Of a stretch of 64,000 nt of DNA, positions 26,387 through 34,601 are shown one piece after another. Within the stretch, counting starts at the first letter, position 1; each line of letters starts with the position of its first letter. The stretch is taken from positions 19,510 through 83,509 of the forward strand of contig NZ_JADOEQ010000019.1 in the NCBI RefSeq assembly GCF_016745255.1. The letters run 5' to 3'. Below the pieces are notes generated by a model. It searched no databases, was not told the origin of the DNA, and saw only the letters and a program-made list of their open reading frames with translations. The translations under genes and the position numbers were made by a program. The DNA is from Enterococcus sp. BWR-S5 (GTDB lineage Bacteria > Bacillota > Bacilli > Lactobacillales > Enterococcaceae).

Positions 26387-26695
26387 TTAAGTGATTCTTA
26401 AAAAATCAGTAGAAACAACACCATTCTGCAAGTTTACTTCAACTAACGTCCAAAAATCAGATTCTTTAAAAATAAGTGCTTTGGCTATTTCTATTCCTAA
26501 ATCATCAACAGACTTGTTAGAAACAATCAGAAAAATCCCACTGTTATCTTGAATTTCTTTAAATCGTGGAAAATTCCCTGAAATATAGTCTCTTATTTCC
26601 ATACTCCTTTTCTCAAAATAGGACAACTTATGATTAAAAAGATCTTCTTTCTCCTCTTTTTTACTCAATCTGTAATCAAATAAATATGTTTTCAT
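26387..26695 (-). CDS. hypothetical protein of about 102 residues
   Basis: The frame begins MKTYLFDYRLSKKEEKEDL and ends TDFLRIT. The ATG at 26695 is preferred because GGGAG lies nine bases before it; two further ATGs lie just upstream. The protein is mixed alpha/beta with an aromatic-rich middle (KESDFWTLVEVNL) and has no signal peptide. Its size, context and style resemble immunity proteins of toxin loci, but no family was recognised. It sits directly against the glgD remnant, marking a recombination joint. Confidence 0.7.
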   Translation of the reverse strand: MKTYLFDYRLSKKEEKEDLFNHKLSYFEKRSMEIRDYISGNFPRFKEIQDNSGIFLIVSNKSVDDLGIEIAKALIFKESDFWTLVEVNLQNGVVSTDFLRIT

Positions 26696-26704
26696 TTTCA
26701 TCAT

Positions 26705-27229
26705 CTCCCAATCATTCCATGCTCAGACACATCTAACAATAATTCTTTGAAAAAGGAAACCTCTTCCTCCCACGATTTACCAACCTCCTAATTTTCTTTA
26801 TTTAATGCCGAAACTTCTATTTTTGGTCTCTCATTTTGTTTTTCTATTTACTTTTTCAAAATAATTCCATCTCCCTTTTTCATTTACATCTTTAAATTTT
26901 AGGTCTGTAACTGGACTAAGCTTCCGCATATTCATAATTTTTGACATTATTAAACATACTAGTTCAAATAGAGGTAATACTAATTCCATACATCTTCTCT
27001 TATTTCCAAAACCAATTATAGAATAAATTTTTCTTTACCATCACCTTCAATATTCTATTTGGTTAGTAGGTTGTGTTTTAATTTTATTCTTTAATTTTTC
27101 CTAATTTCTCTTTTTAAAGGAAAGCTATCCTTACGGTCATAACTCAAGACCGTTAAAAAATCCGATAGTATCTGTTCCTCAGAGTTGTTTAGTAACTTTA
27201 CTTTGACTACACTAAATCCTAACGGAATG
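26705..27229. other. 0.5 kb without a recognisable gene
   Basis: Very AT-rich, with stops in all frames. One hairpin, ACGGTC...GACCGT (27133-27154), is followed by TAAAAAA. No coding remnant was identified. Confidence 0.45.
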
Positions 27230-27375
27230 GTCAAGAAAAGAATAACTCCCTGAATTTCTTGAGTTTACTTTAGCTATTCGAGGACTAAATTGAAAACCTA
27301 ATATTCCGAATAATAAAAAAACAAAAGCACTATATCCAACAGTATCTGTCATAATCTGACTTGATATTATTGAAC
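27230..27375 (-). pseudogene. short Tn3-family transposase relic
   Basis: One minus-strand frame reads SQIMTDTVGYSAFVFLLFG, then ILGFQFSPRIA. This aligns with QIMTDTARYSDLIFSLFGLL and GYQFSPRIA in the larger Tn3 tnpA remnant at 44000-45320. The D of MTD is one of the catalytic aspartates. Nothing else of the gene remains here. Confidence 0.75.
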
Positions 27376-27387
27376 TGTTGGTATATT

Positions 27388-27539
27388 CCTAATGCTTGAA
27401 CCAATCGTATCATAAATGTCTATGACAAGATATTATTTGTCTGTGATATACTAAACTATTGACTCAATTTCCTAATACTAGAATCAATCGTACCATAAAT
27501 ACAATTGATAACATATCCTTTTTCTATGCTATACTAAAA
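27388..27539 (+). repeat. two direct repeats carrying promoter-like boxes
   Basis: CCTAATGCTTGAACCAATCG... (27388-27456) and CCTAATACTAGAATCAATCG... (27470-27539) are ~70-base imperfect direct repeats. Each ends in TATACTAAA. Weak -35 boxes (ATGACA and TTGATA) stand 19 bases before each TATACT. The second feeds the small-RNA-like unit at 27542. Confidence 0.55.
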
Positions 27540-27541
27540 GT

Positions 27542-27620
27542 GGCAGTAGCATACACTCACAGACTTACTGCCACATCAGCTCCGGTCATCCTAACCACAC
27601 TAACGACCGGAGTCTTTTTT
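27542..27620 (+). ncRNA. small-RNA-like unit, copy A
   Basis: After TATACT (27530-27535) comes a ~79-base stretch with no start codon and two hairpins. GGCAGTA/TACTGCC closes a loop with GCATACACTCACAG, and CTCCGGTC/GACCGGAG is followed by TCTTTTTT, a classic terminator. The second copy at 33488 keeps both stems and the loop words. Its 3' part is antisense to the end of the zinc-ribbon gene (27600-27803), so it could regulate that mRNA. Transcription is inferred only. Confidence 0.5.
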
Positions 27621-27803
27621 CTTCAATTCTACATACTCGCCAAATTGCTGTACATATTCTCGTTTACAATGATCACAAGCAAAATAATACTTACCGTGCA
27701 CCTTTTGAGCTAGCTCTCCACAATCACATTGCACATATACTGTCATAGAATCATTATATGGCGTTTTCGGTACCTTCCACTGATCAAATGTTTGTCTTCC
27801 CAT
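27600..27803 (-). CDS. small zinc-ribbon-like protein, copy A
   Basis: A 67-residue protein. CDC (VQCDCGEL) and CDHC (YFACDHCKREY) provide a probable four-cysteine zinc site: CxC...CxxC. The rest is basic and aromatic (MGRQTFDQWKVPKTPYN). The paralogue at 33532 is ~90% identical and both retain all cysteines. It lies downstream of the decayed HTH-like gene and is antisense at its 3' end to the small-RNA-like unit. Function unknown; nucleic-acid binding is possible. Confidence 0.75.
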   Translation of the reverse strand: MGRQTFDQWKVPKTPYNDSMTVYVQCDCGELAQKVHGKYYFACDHCKREYVQQFGEYVELKKKDSGR

Positions 27804-27809
27804 AAATAT

Positions 27810-28145
27810 ATTCCTCCAGTCATTTCTTTTTATAATAAATCATTCGTCCACCAGGTACGTATAGTTGATTGTCTGGACGAGCCGGATTTCCGGAATTATC
27901 TTTGAAACCATCTCTTTCATTAATTCTTCTACCACTGCTTCTGAAGAACAATTCTTCTCATCGATAATGTTTGTTTCTTGCTGCACAACAACAACCCACG
28001 TTCCTTTACCAACACCTATCTTCTTTGTAGATCCTGGTATAAATTTATCTGGATACTTTATATGTTGCTACATGACATACGATCGTTCTTTGTTCCAGCG
28101 TACACTTGCTTCAGGAAACGTCATGATCCCTAGCTCCTCAATCAT
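27810..28145 (-). pseudogene. HTH-like gene, copy A, inactivated
   Basis: It matches the intact gene at 33758 (MIEELGIMTFPEASVCWNKE against MIEEMGIMTFPEASVCWKKE). A TAG replaces a glutamine codon after SYVM, and ~23 codons including MEHLTG are deleted before VVVVQQETNIIDEK. The end is also shortened. Confidence 0.85.
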
Positions 28146-28334
28146 TTTGGTCCCTCCCTACGGTATGAAAATATTTCTCTATTAAAAGTTTACACAAAAC
28201 GGATAGATGCATCTTCAAGGATACCCTGGAACGTCTCCATCCATTTAACATGACTATTTTGTTGATTAGAGAAAACTCCTGATTACTCCATTTCGGATAG
28301 TTCATTTTCTTTTTATCCATCTTTCATAATACAA

Positions 28335-28395
28335 GAAGAGTTACACAGTATCTCAGAAAAGGTCCTGATTACTGTGCAACTCCCTTTTATTTATA
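28335..28395 (+). terminator. hairpin of the duplicated repeat, copy A
   Basis: GAGTTACACAGTA and TACTGTGCAACTC pair except for one position, around CTCAG...CTGAT, with CCCTTTTATTT after it. The same structure is at 34445-34500 with compensating drift, which supports selection on the fold. Confidence 0.6.
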
Positions 28396-28489
28396 ATTCG
28401 CATCTTTTATTATCAATATTGTTGCTATCTTATTCTATATAGACCCCAAATTATTTACTCAATTTAAGCTCTGCTTTTTATCCGAAAAC

Positions 28490-28665
28490 ATCTTACCTAA
28501 AACAACCTCCTTGGCCTCCGATTCCTGTACCGCTACCATCACATGCTGCGATGCGATCTTTGATTTTTGTAATAATTTGGACAGCTTCAGCTTGTTTTAG
28601 TCTTTTTTGAGCAACTAATTCATCAAAGCGTTCTTGCTTTGCTGTCAGTACCTTGAATGCATCTA
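28490..28665 (-). pseudogene. truncated DUF2680-type gene, copy A
   Basis: Codons for LKQAEAVQIITKIKDRIAAC and GSGTGIGGQGG match the middle of the gene at 34602. Signal peptide, N-terminus and glycine-rich repeats are missing. The M20 deacylase gene ends directly beside it. Confidence 0.8.
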
Positions 28666-28673
28666 TAGTCTAT

Positions 28674-29888
28674 TTATAAATCGAAATATTTTTTAATCAA
28701 ATTTTCATAAATAGTGATAAATTCTAAGAAGTTATTTACCTCTACATATTCATCTATTTGGTGTGCTGTTGAATTCCCAGGGCCACAAACCACAACATTC
28801 AAATCAGGTTTTACTCTGATAAACTGCGAAGCATCTGTTCCACCAGAAATGCCAACTATAGGAACCTTTTGATTCAACTCTTTTTCTACTACTTCTTGGC
28901 ATACTTTCACTATCTTTGCACTTTTTTTACTTTTAACTGGCAAAACATTTTCACTGACTTTTAACGTCAATTTCGTATTTTTTTCTTTATTACATTCATC
29001 AACAATATGTTGAATTTTGTTAATAATTTCTTGATTACCAATTTGCGGAATTGTACGAATTTTCACACCTAAACTAGCATTAGCTGGCACCGTATTAATT
29101 TGTTCACCACCATTAATCAAGGTCACCACTGGAGTAGTTAATCCTAGCAACTCATCTTCCAATTTTAACGAATCAAAATAAGCTTGTTGTTTCTCATAAA
29201 ACTGTATTAACGGTGTAATTGCGTTTATTCCTAATTGAGGCATTGAACTATGTGCAGCTATACCTTCCGATTGAACTTCATAGTTAATTGATCCTTTGTG
29301 ACCAATAAAAATTAATCGCTTTTCTCCATTATAAGGAGTAATATTCTGATTGAGTATTTCTTGGTTTAATTTTAAAGTCTTGTAGTCTGCTCCTGTCGGT
29401 TCACAAACAACTAAAGCCTCTAAATCATCAACTAATCCCAAGTCTGCTATTTGACCAGCACCAAGTTCACCTTTTTCTTCACCAACTGTCGCATATAATC
29501 GTACTGTTCCATTAATTTCTATGTCACTTTCTTCTAATTGGATCATTGCTATTACAATAGCAACTAATCCAGATTTCATATCTGTCGTTCCCCGACCATA
29601 CATACGCCTATCTGCAATTACTGCTCCTAATGGCGGATAAGTCCATTTAGATTCGTCCCCAATAGATACTGTATCTTGATGCCCATCAAAACCTAGAACA
29701 GGACCACTCCCATTCCCAATTTCAGCGATTAAATTCATCCGACCTTCATCATATTTAATTAGCTTAGACTTAATCCCATATTCAGTAAATAATTTTTCTA
29801 AATAAAATGCAACTTCCTCTTCATTACCATTAACTGAGTTAATCTTTACCACATCTTGCAGAACCTTTACCGCATCTAATTTTTTCAT
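28674..29888 (-). CDS. M20-family deacylase (ArgE/DapE type)
   Basis: A 404-residue zinc-dependent amide hydrolase of the cytoplasm. GFDGHQDTVSIGD carries the first metal His and Asp, YGRGTTDMKSG the bridging Asp, and GEEKGELGA the catalytic Glu and a metal Glu. PTGADYKTLKLN and the C-terminal GGTDASQFI and PGNSTAHQIDEYV complete the family pattern. The likely reaction is removal of an N-acyl group (acetylornithine, succinyl-diaminopimelate or a related substrate); sequence alone does not decide. AAGGAGG precedes the ATG. It is monocistronic, and its end abuts duplicated DNA. Confidence 0.92.
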   Translation of the reverse strand: MKKLDAVKVLQDVVKINSVNGNEEEVAFYLEKLFTEYGIKSKLIKYDEGRMNLIAEIGNGSGPVLGFDGHQDTVSIGDESKWTYPPLGAVIADRRMYGRGTTDMKSGLVAIVIAMIQLEESDIEINGTVRLYATVGEEKGELGAGQIADLGLVDDLEALVVCEPTGADYKTLKLNQEILNQNITPYNGEKRLIFIGHKGSINYEVQSEGIAAHSSMPQLGINAITPLIQFYEKQQAYFDSLKLEDELLGLTTPVVTLINGGEQINTVPANASLGVKIRTIPQIGNQEIINKIQHIVDECNKEKNTKLTLKVSENVLPVKSKKSAKIVKVCQEVVEKELNQKVPIVGISGGTDASQFIRVKPDLNVVVCGPGNSTAHQIDEYVEVNNFLEFITIYENLIKKYFDL

Positions 29889-30445
29889 AGTGTTCCTCCT
29901 TGTAAATTTAGATTACTCAATTAATCAGCCATTACTTTTTATTTAGCTGTTATTTTATATAATTGAGTTAGGCGCTGTGGACTAGTATCTCCTAAGAAAT
30001 ATCCACTAATTATTTTTTGTTAATATCTATCCATTTCAATCAATCAGATCTGCAACAGCGCATCTTAAAGCTTTTGCTAAAGCTGCATACTCATAAGTTT
30101 TATGTGGCTTTCAGCGATACAAGTACTCAAATCTAAGATTTTCTTCGTTTATTCTAACGTCAAAATAAAGAGGACTAACAAAGGTGTTTGCTTTCGCACT
30201 GCTAAAATTGAGGTTCCTGTGTCCACTCATTCAGCCTTCACCGATTGTTAGTCCCTTGTACCTTGTAAGGAATCTGTTCATCCCCCACGCTCCTTTTATC
30301 GCTTCTGCAATAGTTTTGCAAGTAGTACGTAACCTAAATCGTACGTACCCCATAAGTTTTCTTCCGCTTGCAACATTTCTGTATTCATTGGATTTGCTTA
30401 TGGTGGGAGTTTTAAATCCCTTACACCTATTTTATACCACACTCT
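29889..30445. other. intergenic stretch with a possible XRE relic
   Basis: Around 30030-30150 the minus strand reads KTYEYAALAKALRCAVADLID, resembling the end of an XRE helix-turn-helix, but no start or first half is present. A 105-codon plus-strand frame (30184-30501) runs over the universal stress gene end and has no ribosome site. The promoter of the deacylase gene should lie at 29895-29990. Confidence 0.4.
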
Positions 30446-30889
30446 TTAAGAATACTCAATCAATACGCTTGCTGTTAATACATCACACGGAGCATGATTG
30501 ACTACGTATGAAGCGGTAGATCCCACCAATGCTCGTGTGATTCTACCTTTTCCAGTTGCCCCTACAACAATGAGATCTATTTTCATCTGCTCTGCGTAGT
30601 TGATAATATCCTGTTTAGGTATTCCGATACTCACTTTCTTTTCAATTTTGAACAAGTACATGCTATTTACTAATTTGTTTAATAATTCTTCCGCATTTGC
30701 ATAAAGCAACTTTGTCACTTCTTCCATCATTAAGGGGCCGAAAGAAAGTGCAGTTAAATCTATGCTATTCATGACCGTTAAAGAAGCCTCATTTCGTTTG
30801 GCAATTGCTACTGCTTCAATAAATGCTTTTTCTGACTGTACCGAGTCATCCACCGCAACCAAAATATTTGTATACTTGTCAGTCATCAT
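30446..30889 (-). CDS. universal stress protein (UspA family)
   Basis: A 147-residue cytoplasmic protein with the complete ATP-binding type pattern: ILVAVDDSVQSEKAF at the N-terminus, then IDLIVVGATGKGRITRALVGS, then YVVNHAPCDVL. AGGAGGGGG lies directly upstream; either of two adjacent ATGs (30889 or 30886) may be used, the second having better spacing. It is monocistronic. Confidence 0.93.
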   Translation of the reverse strand: MMTDKYTNILVAVDDSVQSEKAFIEAVAIAKRNEASLTVMNSIDLTALSFGPLMMEEVTKLLYANAEELLNKLVNSMYLFKIEKKVSIGIPKQDIINYAEQMKIDLIVVGATGKGRITRALVGSTASYVVNHAPCDVLTASVLIEYS

Positions 30890-31011
30890 AACCCCCTCCT
30901 GTTTTTAGTATACTATGAGTCACTCAATTGAGCGAATAAAGTAGCATTCTTCTCGAAATAATTATTCCTTTTGCGTATAATAGATGTAAGAAAATGAATG
31001 GAGGGTTTATC

Positions 31012-31308
31012 ATGGTTTCACCAAACAAGGTAGTTAGCCCAAAGGAAAAACTGGAGCTTATCGCATTGATTGAAGACGGAACACAGACAAACAAAGGGTA
31101 TTCTGTTGCTAAAGTAAAATGGAACGGAAAAGATGCATTTGCCATTAGATATGACGGTGATAACGAAGAAGATAAAGGGTTTCCAACGACTACTAACGGG
31201 TATCATGCTTCTTGGTTTATTCTCCCTAATGAGGTATCTCTTCCTTACTTGCGTTTCTTTGTCGCTCAAAAAGACCTGATCGAACGCTTGGAAAAACACT
31301 TGAATTGA
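31012..31308 (+). CDS. conserved-looking hypothetical protein, 98 residues
   Basis: The ATG at 31012 is chosen because GGAGG lies at 31000-31004; an upstream ATG exists at 30994. TATAAT with an upstream TG lies at 30976-30981. The protein starts MVSPNKVVSPKEKLELIAL and contains KVKWNGKDAFAIRYDGD and GYHASWFILPNEV. It is soluble, with no recognised family. The C-terminal helix (KDLIERLEKHL) is charged. Confidence 0.75.
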   Translation: MVSPNKVVSPKEKLELIALIEDGTQTNKGYSVAKVKWNGKDAFAIRYDGDNEEDKGFPTTTNGYHASWFILPNEVSLPYLRFFVAQKDLIERLEKHLN

Positions 31309-31390
31309 TACGATTCAATGAACCCATGTTGTGTCAAATAATTTCCACACTTCCCTCTAAGTTTTTGCTCTCAGCCAACAATCATCACTC

Positions 31391-31531
31391 TTACTCAATG
31401 TATTCAAACTTCCTGCTTTCCCTGTCAACTATTTTTTCTTTCATATATTTCAAAATAGTGCTAGAGCTAATGTTCAACTCTTCTGTTGCATCTACACATG
31501 CACCATAAATAGTTTCTTGTCCTTTAAACTC
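31391..31531 (-). pseudogene. possible NUMOD1-like DNA-binding remnant
   Basis: A 46-codon frame without a start reads EFKGQETIYGACVDATEELN, then ISSSTILKYMKEKIVD and RKFEYIE. The pattern of a beta strand followed by a helix-turn-helix with SSSTILKYM resembles NUMOD1 modules. A TAA precedes it in frame. Low certainty. Confidence 0.4.
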
Positions 31532-31730
31532 TTAATACCGAAAAATATAACAATACCTGTAATTTTGACTTTCATTTTTTGTTCTTTCTCTCTTCAAATT
31601 TTATTATTTCATCTGTTTGATCTTATCTTCTTTATTTTCTACGCTATCACTAAATATGAACTTCCCCCTATTCCTTTTCTCTACTGCTTTTTGTATACTA
31701 TATTCAAAACAACAACTTGGAGGTATACTT

Positions 31731-32000
31731 ATGGGATTTATGGAATTTACTTATCGTGTCGAACGCAAAGAAGGAACCATCCTTATCGAATGGGTCCCCG
31801 TCCTTGTCAATGTTTCTTTAAATGACGCCAATGCCTACATTAAAAGTAAAACCAGCGGGTTATTTGGCGAACGGCCATCCAATTACCGCCTTGTCAAAGA
31901 ACAACCGAAACCCAAACCGTCACTGCCCCCTGTTGCTTCTTTACCTCGGCGTAATATACATCAACAGCCCTGCTACTCCCGCAGAAAGCAGTCGAATTGA
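31731..32000 (+). CDS. hypothetical protein, 89 residues
   Basis: The ATG at 31731 has GGAGG nine bases upstream (31720-31724) and a TATACT box at 31694. The protein reads MGFMEFTYRVERKEGTILIE, then VNVSLNDANAYIKSK and a Pro/Lys-rich tail (KEQPKPKPSLPP). No domain was recognised. A clear terminator lies ~215 bases downstream. Confidence 0.65.
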   Translation: MGFMEFTYRVERKEGTILIEWVPVLVNVSLNDANAYIKSKTSGLFGERPSNYRLVKEQPKPKPSLPPVASLPRRNIHQQPCYSRRKQSN

Positions 32001-32160
32001 TACTACTTTCAAGCCAACTGCATATCTGTTTGATTGGGTGAGTTTATCAAGTATTCTTCATCTATTCCATATAGGACGCAACCATTAAAGTCAAATCTAT
32101 TAATTAGTTTCAAGCTATTTGTGTATTCTTCAGGAAACGAGAACTTCAATTTCATGTTTG

Positions 32161-32199
32161 CGGGTCCAGGTATCAGTGGAACGAAAATTTACGGTATAA
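32161..32199 (+). repeat. Tn3-type terminal-repeat-like sequence
   Basis: CGGGTCCAGGTATCAGTGG, AACGAAAATTTACGGTATAAA. It matches 46570-46608 at about 34 of 39 positions, in the same orientation. See the entry at 46569. Confidence 0.55.
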
Positions 32200-32215
32200 A
32201 ATATAAATGGAAGCA

Positions 32216-32246
32216 AAAAGAGCGACCTAAACAGGTAGCTCTTTTT
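32216..32246 (+). terminator. rho-independent terminator
   Basis: AAAAAGAGC-G-ACCT-AAAC-AGGT-A-GCTCTTTTT. The stem is strong and works in both directions. It can end transcripts of the gene at 31731 or of the minus-strand gene at 32375. Confidence 0.8.
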
Positions 32247-32374
32247 ATCTTACTCTATAAAAAGTTTAATGTATCCTTGATCTTCCTTATTGTATATGTG
32301 CTTGCCTGCTAAAGAAGCAATCTCTTTTATTGTCTCCAGGCTTTCAAAACTGCTATCATTCCCATCTTCAATCT

Positions 32375-32602
32375 CTACTTCCATATTTTCCCATCTTCTA
32401 CTATGTGACTTGTACAGTTTACATAGTATTTATCTAAAATATCTTCTAATGGATACTGAGAATCTTCATCAGCTTCAAGTTCAAATTTCAACGTGATAAC
32501 ATATCTTTTATTTTTCAAGTCTTTGAATATGCCGTTTCCTATTTCTTCATAATTCTGTTTGTCTTGATACCTATCTAAAATAACTTGTTTGATATTCTTC
32601 AA
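32375..32602 (-). CDS. hypothetical protein, 75 residues, possible second immunity gene
   Basis: An acidic soluble protein that starts MKNIKQVILDRYQDKQNYEE and ends VEDGKIWK. It lies 14 bases below the presumed immunity gene and in the same direction, so they form one operon. No family recognised; the immunity role is context-based only. Confidence 0.65.
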   Translation of the reverse strand: MKNIKQVILDRYQDKQNYEEIGNGIFKDLKNKRYVITLKFELEADEDSQYPLEDILDKYYVNCTSHIVEDGKIWK

Positions 32603-32616
32603 TGATTTTTCTTCCT

Positions 32617-32880
32617 CTATGAATATTCGATATAAATAACTCTATCTATATTATTTTTGATTAATTCAATCATACTGATTAATATTTTTCTTGGCACATC
32701 ATCAAGTCCACTTAATTCAACAGTTTCTAATTGATCTAAAGCTTCTGTATTATTAGGTATTTTCCAAGGGCTATTGTCATACCAACCTTCATTCATATTA
32801 TAATAAAGCGCTAGAGACTGCCATCCCTCATTTCCAGGTTCTATCTTTGTCATGATCTCGTCAAAATAGCCATCCCACAT
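32617..32880 (-). CDS. presumed immunity protein of the adjacent polymorphic toxin
   Basis: An 87-residue acidic protein starting MWDGYFDEIMTKIEPGNEGW. The ATG at 32880 has GAGTAGGA a few bases upstream, inside and just past the toxin stop codon (32891-32889). Immunity genes typically follow their toxin directly and are small and acidic, as here. Contains WQSLALYYNMNEGWYDNSPW and a C-terminal ILISMIELIKNNIDRVIYIEYS-like end. No family name was recognised. Confidence 0.7.
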   Translation of the reverse strand: MWDGYFDEIMTKIEPGNEGWQSLALYYNMNEGWYDNSPWKIPNNTEALDQLETVELSGLDDVPRKILISMIELIKNNIDRVIYIEYS

Positions 32881-32888
32881 TTGTATTC

Positions 32889-33470
32889 CTACTCTTTCCA
32901 ATGTCCGTTTGTAAGCATCTGATCTTGAGGCGGTGTACTAACACCATTTTTTCTATCAGTTATAGCCTTTTGCCAATCATATTTGCTTACCCATTGATTT
33001 TTCCCTACCATAATTTGTTGTGTTCTTCGTTGCCCGGTAGGTGTTCCTTGGATTGTTTTTTCAACAACAAATGTATTCCCTTGATCAGCTGGTGCACCTG
33101 GAGTCTTTGTATGCCAACGAACTTCTATCGTTTCTCCATTCTGTTACCATTTATATGAAATTTGCTCATATCCATTCTTTGATTGTGCATTGATTTTTGC
33201 ACTATCAGGAATATTAATTGGAGACTTCTGTTTATATTTATCTGCAATCTTCAATTTTTCTGCATCCGTCAGTGAAGAGAGGTTCGGTATTTGAACTGGT
33301 GCTTGAACCGTTCCACCTCCAGATGGTAAACTTCCTTTATTAATCGACTTAGACCATGTCTTACCAGTAGGTGCTTGTACTTTTGGAACAGCTGTTGCAT
33401 TCGGCTGCTTGCTTCCGCCTTGAATCGTTCCTCTGTTTCTATCCGAAAGACTCTTACATCACTTAATGAG
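32889..33470 (-). pseudogene. C-terminal part of a polymorphic toxin, broken
   Basis: One frame runs RGTIQGGSKQPNATAVPKVQ, LSSLTDAEKLKIADKYKQKS, GYEQISYKW, stop (TAA), QNGETIEVRWHTKTPGAP, QGNTFVVEKTIQGTPTGQRR, KNQWVSKYDWQKAI, NGHWKE. The linker and the WHTKTPGAP/GNTFVVEKT/NGHWKE pattern resemble toxin modules of LXG-type (T7SS) polymorphic toxins. The secretion domain is missing: the 5' end is cut by the duplicated block at 33471. One stop codon also interrupts the toxin module. Confidence 0.7.
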
Positions 33471-33487
33471 TATGCTATACTAAAAGC

Positions 33488-33558
33488 GACAGTAGCATAC
33501 ACTCACAGAACTGCTGCCGCATCAGCTCCGGTCACCCCCGACGACCGGAGTCTTTTTT
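33488..33558 (+). ncRNA. small-RNA-like unit, copy B
   Basis: TATACT at 33476-33481 precedes ~71 bases with the same two hairpins as copy A: a GACAG/CTGCC stem with the loop word GTAGCATACACTCACAG, then ATCAG and CTCCGGTC/GACCGGAG with TCTTTTTT. The terminator loop differs from copy A while the stem is unchanged. Its 3' end overlaps the end of the zinc-ribbon gene (33532-33741) in antisense. Confidence 0.5.
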
Positions 33559-33741
33559 CTTCAATTCTACATACTCGCCAAATTGCTGCACGTACTCTCG
33601 TTTACAATGGGCACAAGCAAAATAATACTTCCCATATACTTTTTTTGCCAATTCTCCACAATCACATTGAACATATACTGTCATAGAATCATTGTATGGC
33701 GTCTTTGGCACCTTCCACTGATCAAATGTTTGTCTTACCAT
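33532..33741 (-). CDS. small zinc-ribbon-like protein, copy B
   Basis: A 69-residue protein starting MVRQTFDQWKVPKTPYNDSM. The ATG at 33741 is preferred over 33765: GGGAG lies ten bases upstream and copy A starts at the same place. The four cysteines (CDC...CAHC) are kept. It is encoded just after the HTH-like gene (stop at 33758) and probably shares its mRNA. Confidence 0.75.
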   Translation of the reverse strand: MVRQTFDQWKVPKTPYNDSMTVYVQCDCGELAKKVYGKYYFACAHCKREYVQQFGEYVELKKKDSGRRG

Positions 33742-33757
33742 AAAAAAGTTGCTCCCT

Positions 33758-34195
33758 TTAGGCATTTTGTTTACAGTAAATCATTACGCCTCCAGGTAGT
33801 CGAACACCATAATTTCTTTTGTTTACATGATCGAGATACGTATAGTTGATTGTTTGGATCACTCGACTCTCCGGAACCCTTTTTGAAACCAACTCTTTCA
33901 TTAATTCTTCTGCAGCTGCTTCTGAAGAACAGCTCTTTTCATCGATAATGTTTGTTCCCTGCTGTACGACGACAACCCATGTTTCTTTATTCGCCTGTTC
34001 TTCTATCTTTCCTGTCAAATGTTCCATTCCCTTCTTTGTAATGAGCCACGTTCCTTTACCAATGCCAATCTTATCTATGGATCTATGTAAAAATTTATCA
34101 GGATATTTTGTATGTTGTTGCATGACATACGATCGTTCTTTCTTCCAGCATACACTTGCTTCAGGAAACGTCATAATCCCCATCTCCTCGATCAT
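33758..34195 (-). CDS. HTH-like protein, copy B
   Basis: A 145-residue cytoplasmic protein. The N-terminus (GIMTFPEASVCWKKERSYVM) resembles a helix-turn-helix that reads 'order-and-serve' DNA contacts, followed by KYPDKFLHR, TWLITKKGMEHLTG and a C-terminal YTYLDHVNKRNYGVRLPGGV. The 218-residue protein at 49167 shares all of these blocks and extends further. Such proteins are common in enterococcal mobile DNA; function unknown. The C-terminal half of the longer relative is missing here. Confidence 0.75.
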   Translation of the reverse strand: MIEEMGIMTFPEASVCWKKERSYVMQQHTKYPDKFLHRSIDKIGIGKGTWLITKKGMEHLTGKIEEQANKETWVVVVQQGTNIIDEKSCSSEAAAEELMKELVSKRVPESRVIQTINYTYLDHVNKRNYGVRLPGGVMIYCKQNA

Positions 34196-34444
34196 TTTGG
34201 CTCTCCTTTTTGATTCTTCAAGTAAAACAATTACACCATATATAAAGTATTACGTTTATACACTTTATATATGGTATGAAAATTTTTTTCATTAAAAGTT
34301 TACACAAAACGGACAGATGCATCTTCAAGGATACCCTGGAACGTCTCCATCCATTTAACATGACTATTTTGTTGATTAAAGAAAACTCCTGATTACTCCA
34401 TTTCGGATAGTTCATTTTCCTTTTATCCATCTTTCATAATACAA

Positions 34445-34500
34445 GGAGAGTTACACGGTATCTCAGAAAAGGCCCTGATTACTGTGCAACTCCCTTTTAC
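34445..34500 (+). terminator. hairpin of the duplicated repeat, copy B
   Basis: GAGTTACACGGTA pairs with TACTGTGCAACTC; the A-to-G change keeps a G-U pair relative to copy A. CCCTTTTACT follows. Confidence 0.6.
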
Positions 34501-34601
34501 TATAATTCACATCTCTTATCATCAATATTGTTGCTATCTTATTCTATATAGAACCCAAATTGTTTACTCAATTTAAGCTCTGCTTTTTATCAGAAAACAT
34601 C

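Larger units (their letters stand above)
27525..28654. repeat. copy A of a large duplicated block (copy B 33471-35042)
   Basis: The order is the same in both copies: small-RNA-like unit, zinc-ribbon gene, HTH-like gene, conserved non-coding stretch, hairpin repeat, DUF2680-type gene. Most stretches are over 85-90% identical by eye. Copy A has suffered deletions in the HTH-like and DUF2680-type genes. The duplicated order ends abruptly at CAGTACC(TT) on the right in both copies. Confidence 0.85.

Noticed and set aside
28138..28320. 60- and 70-codon frames (also 34218-34430) beginning MDKKKMNYPKWSNQEFSLIN
   Set aside because: Conserved between the two copies only because the DNA is duplicated. 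No ribosome site, and another frame of the same DNA reads equally well (KWMETFQGILEDASIRFV). Left as non-coding.
30184..30501. 105-codon plus-strand frame before the universal stress gene
   Set aside because: No ribosome site, and it overlaps the 3' end of the convergent stress gene; composition is Leu/Phe-rich noise.
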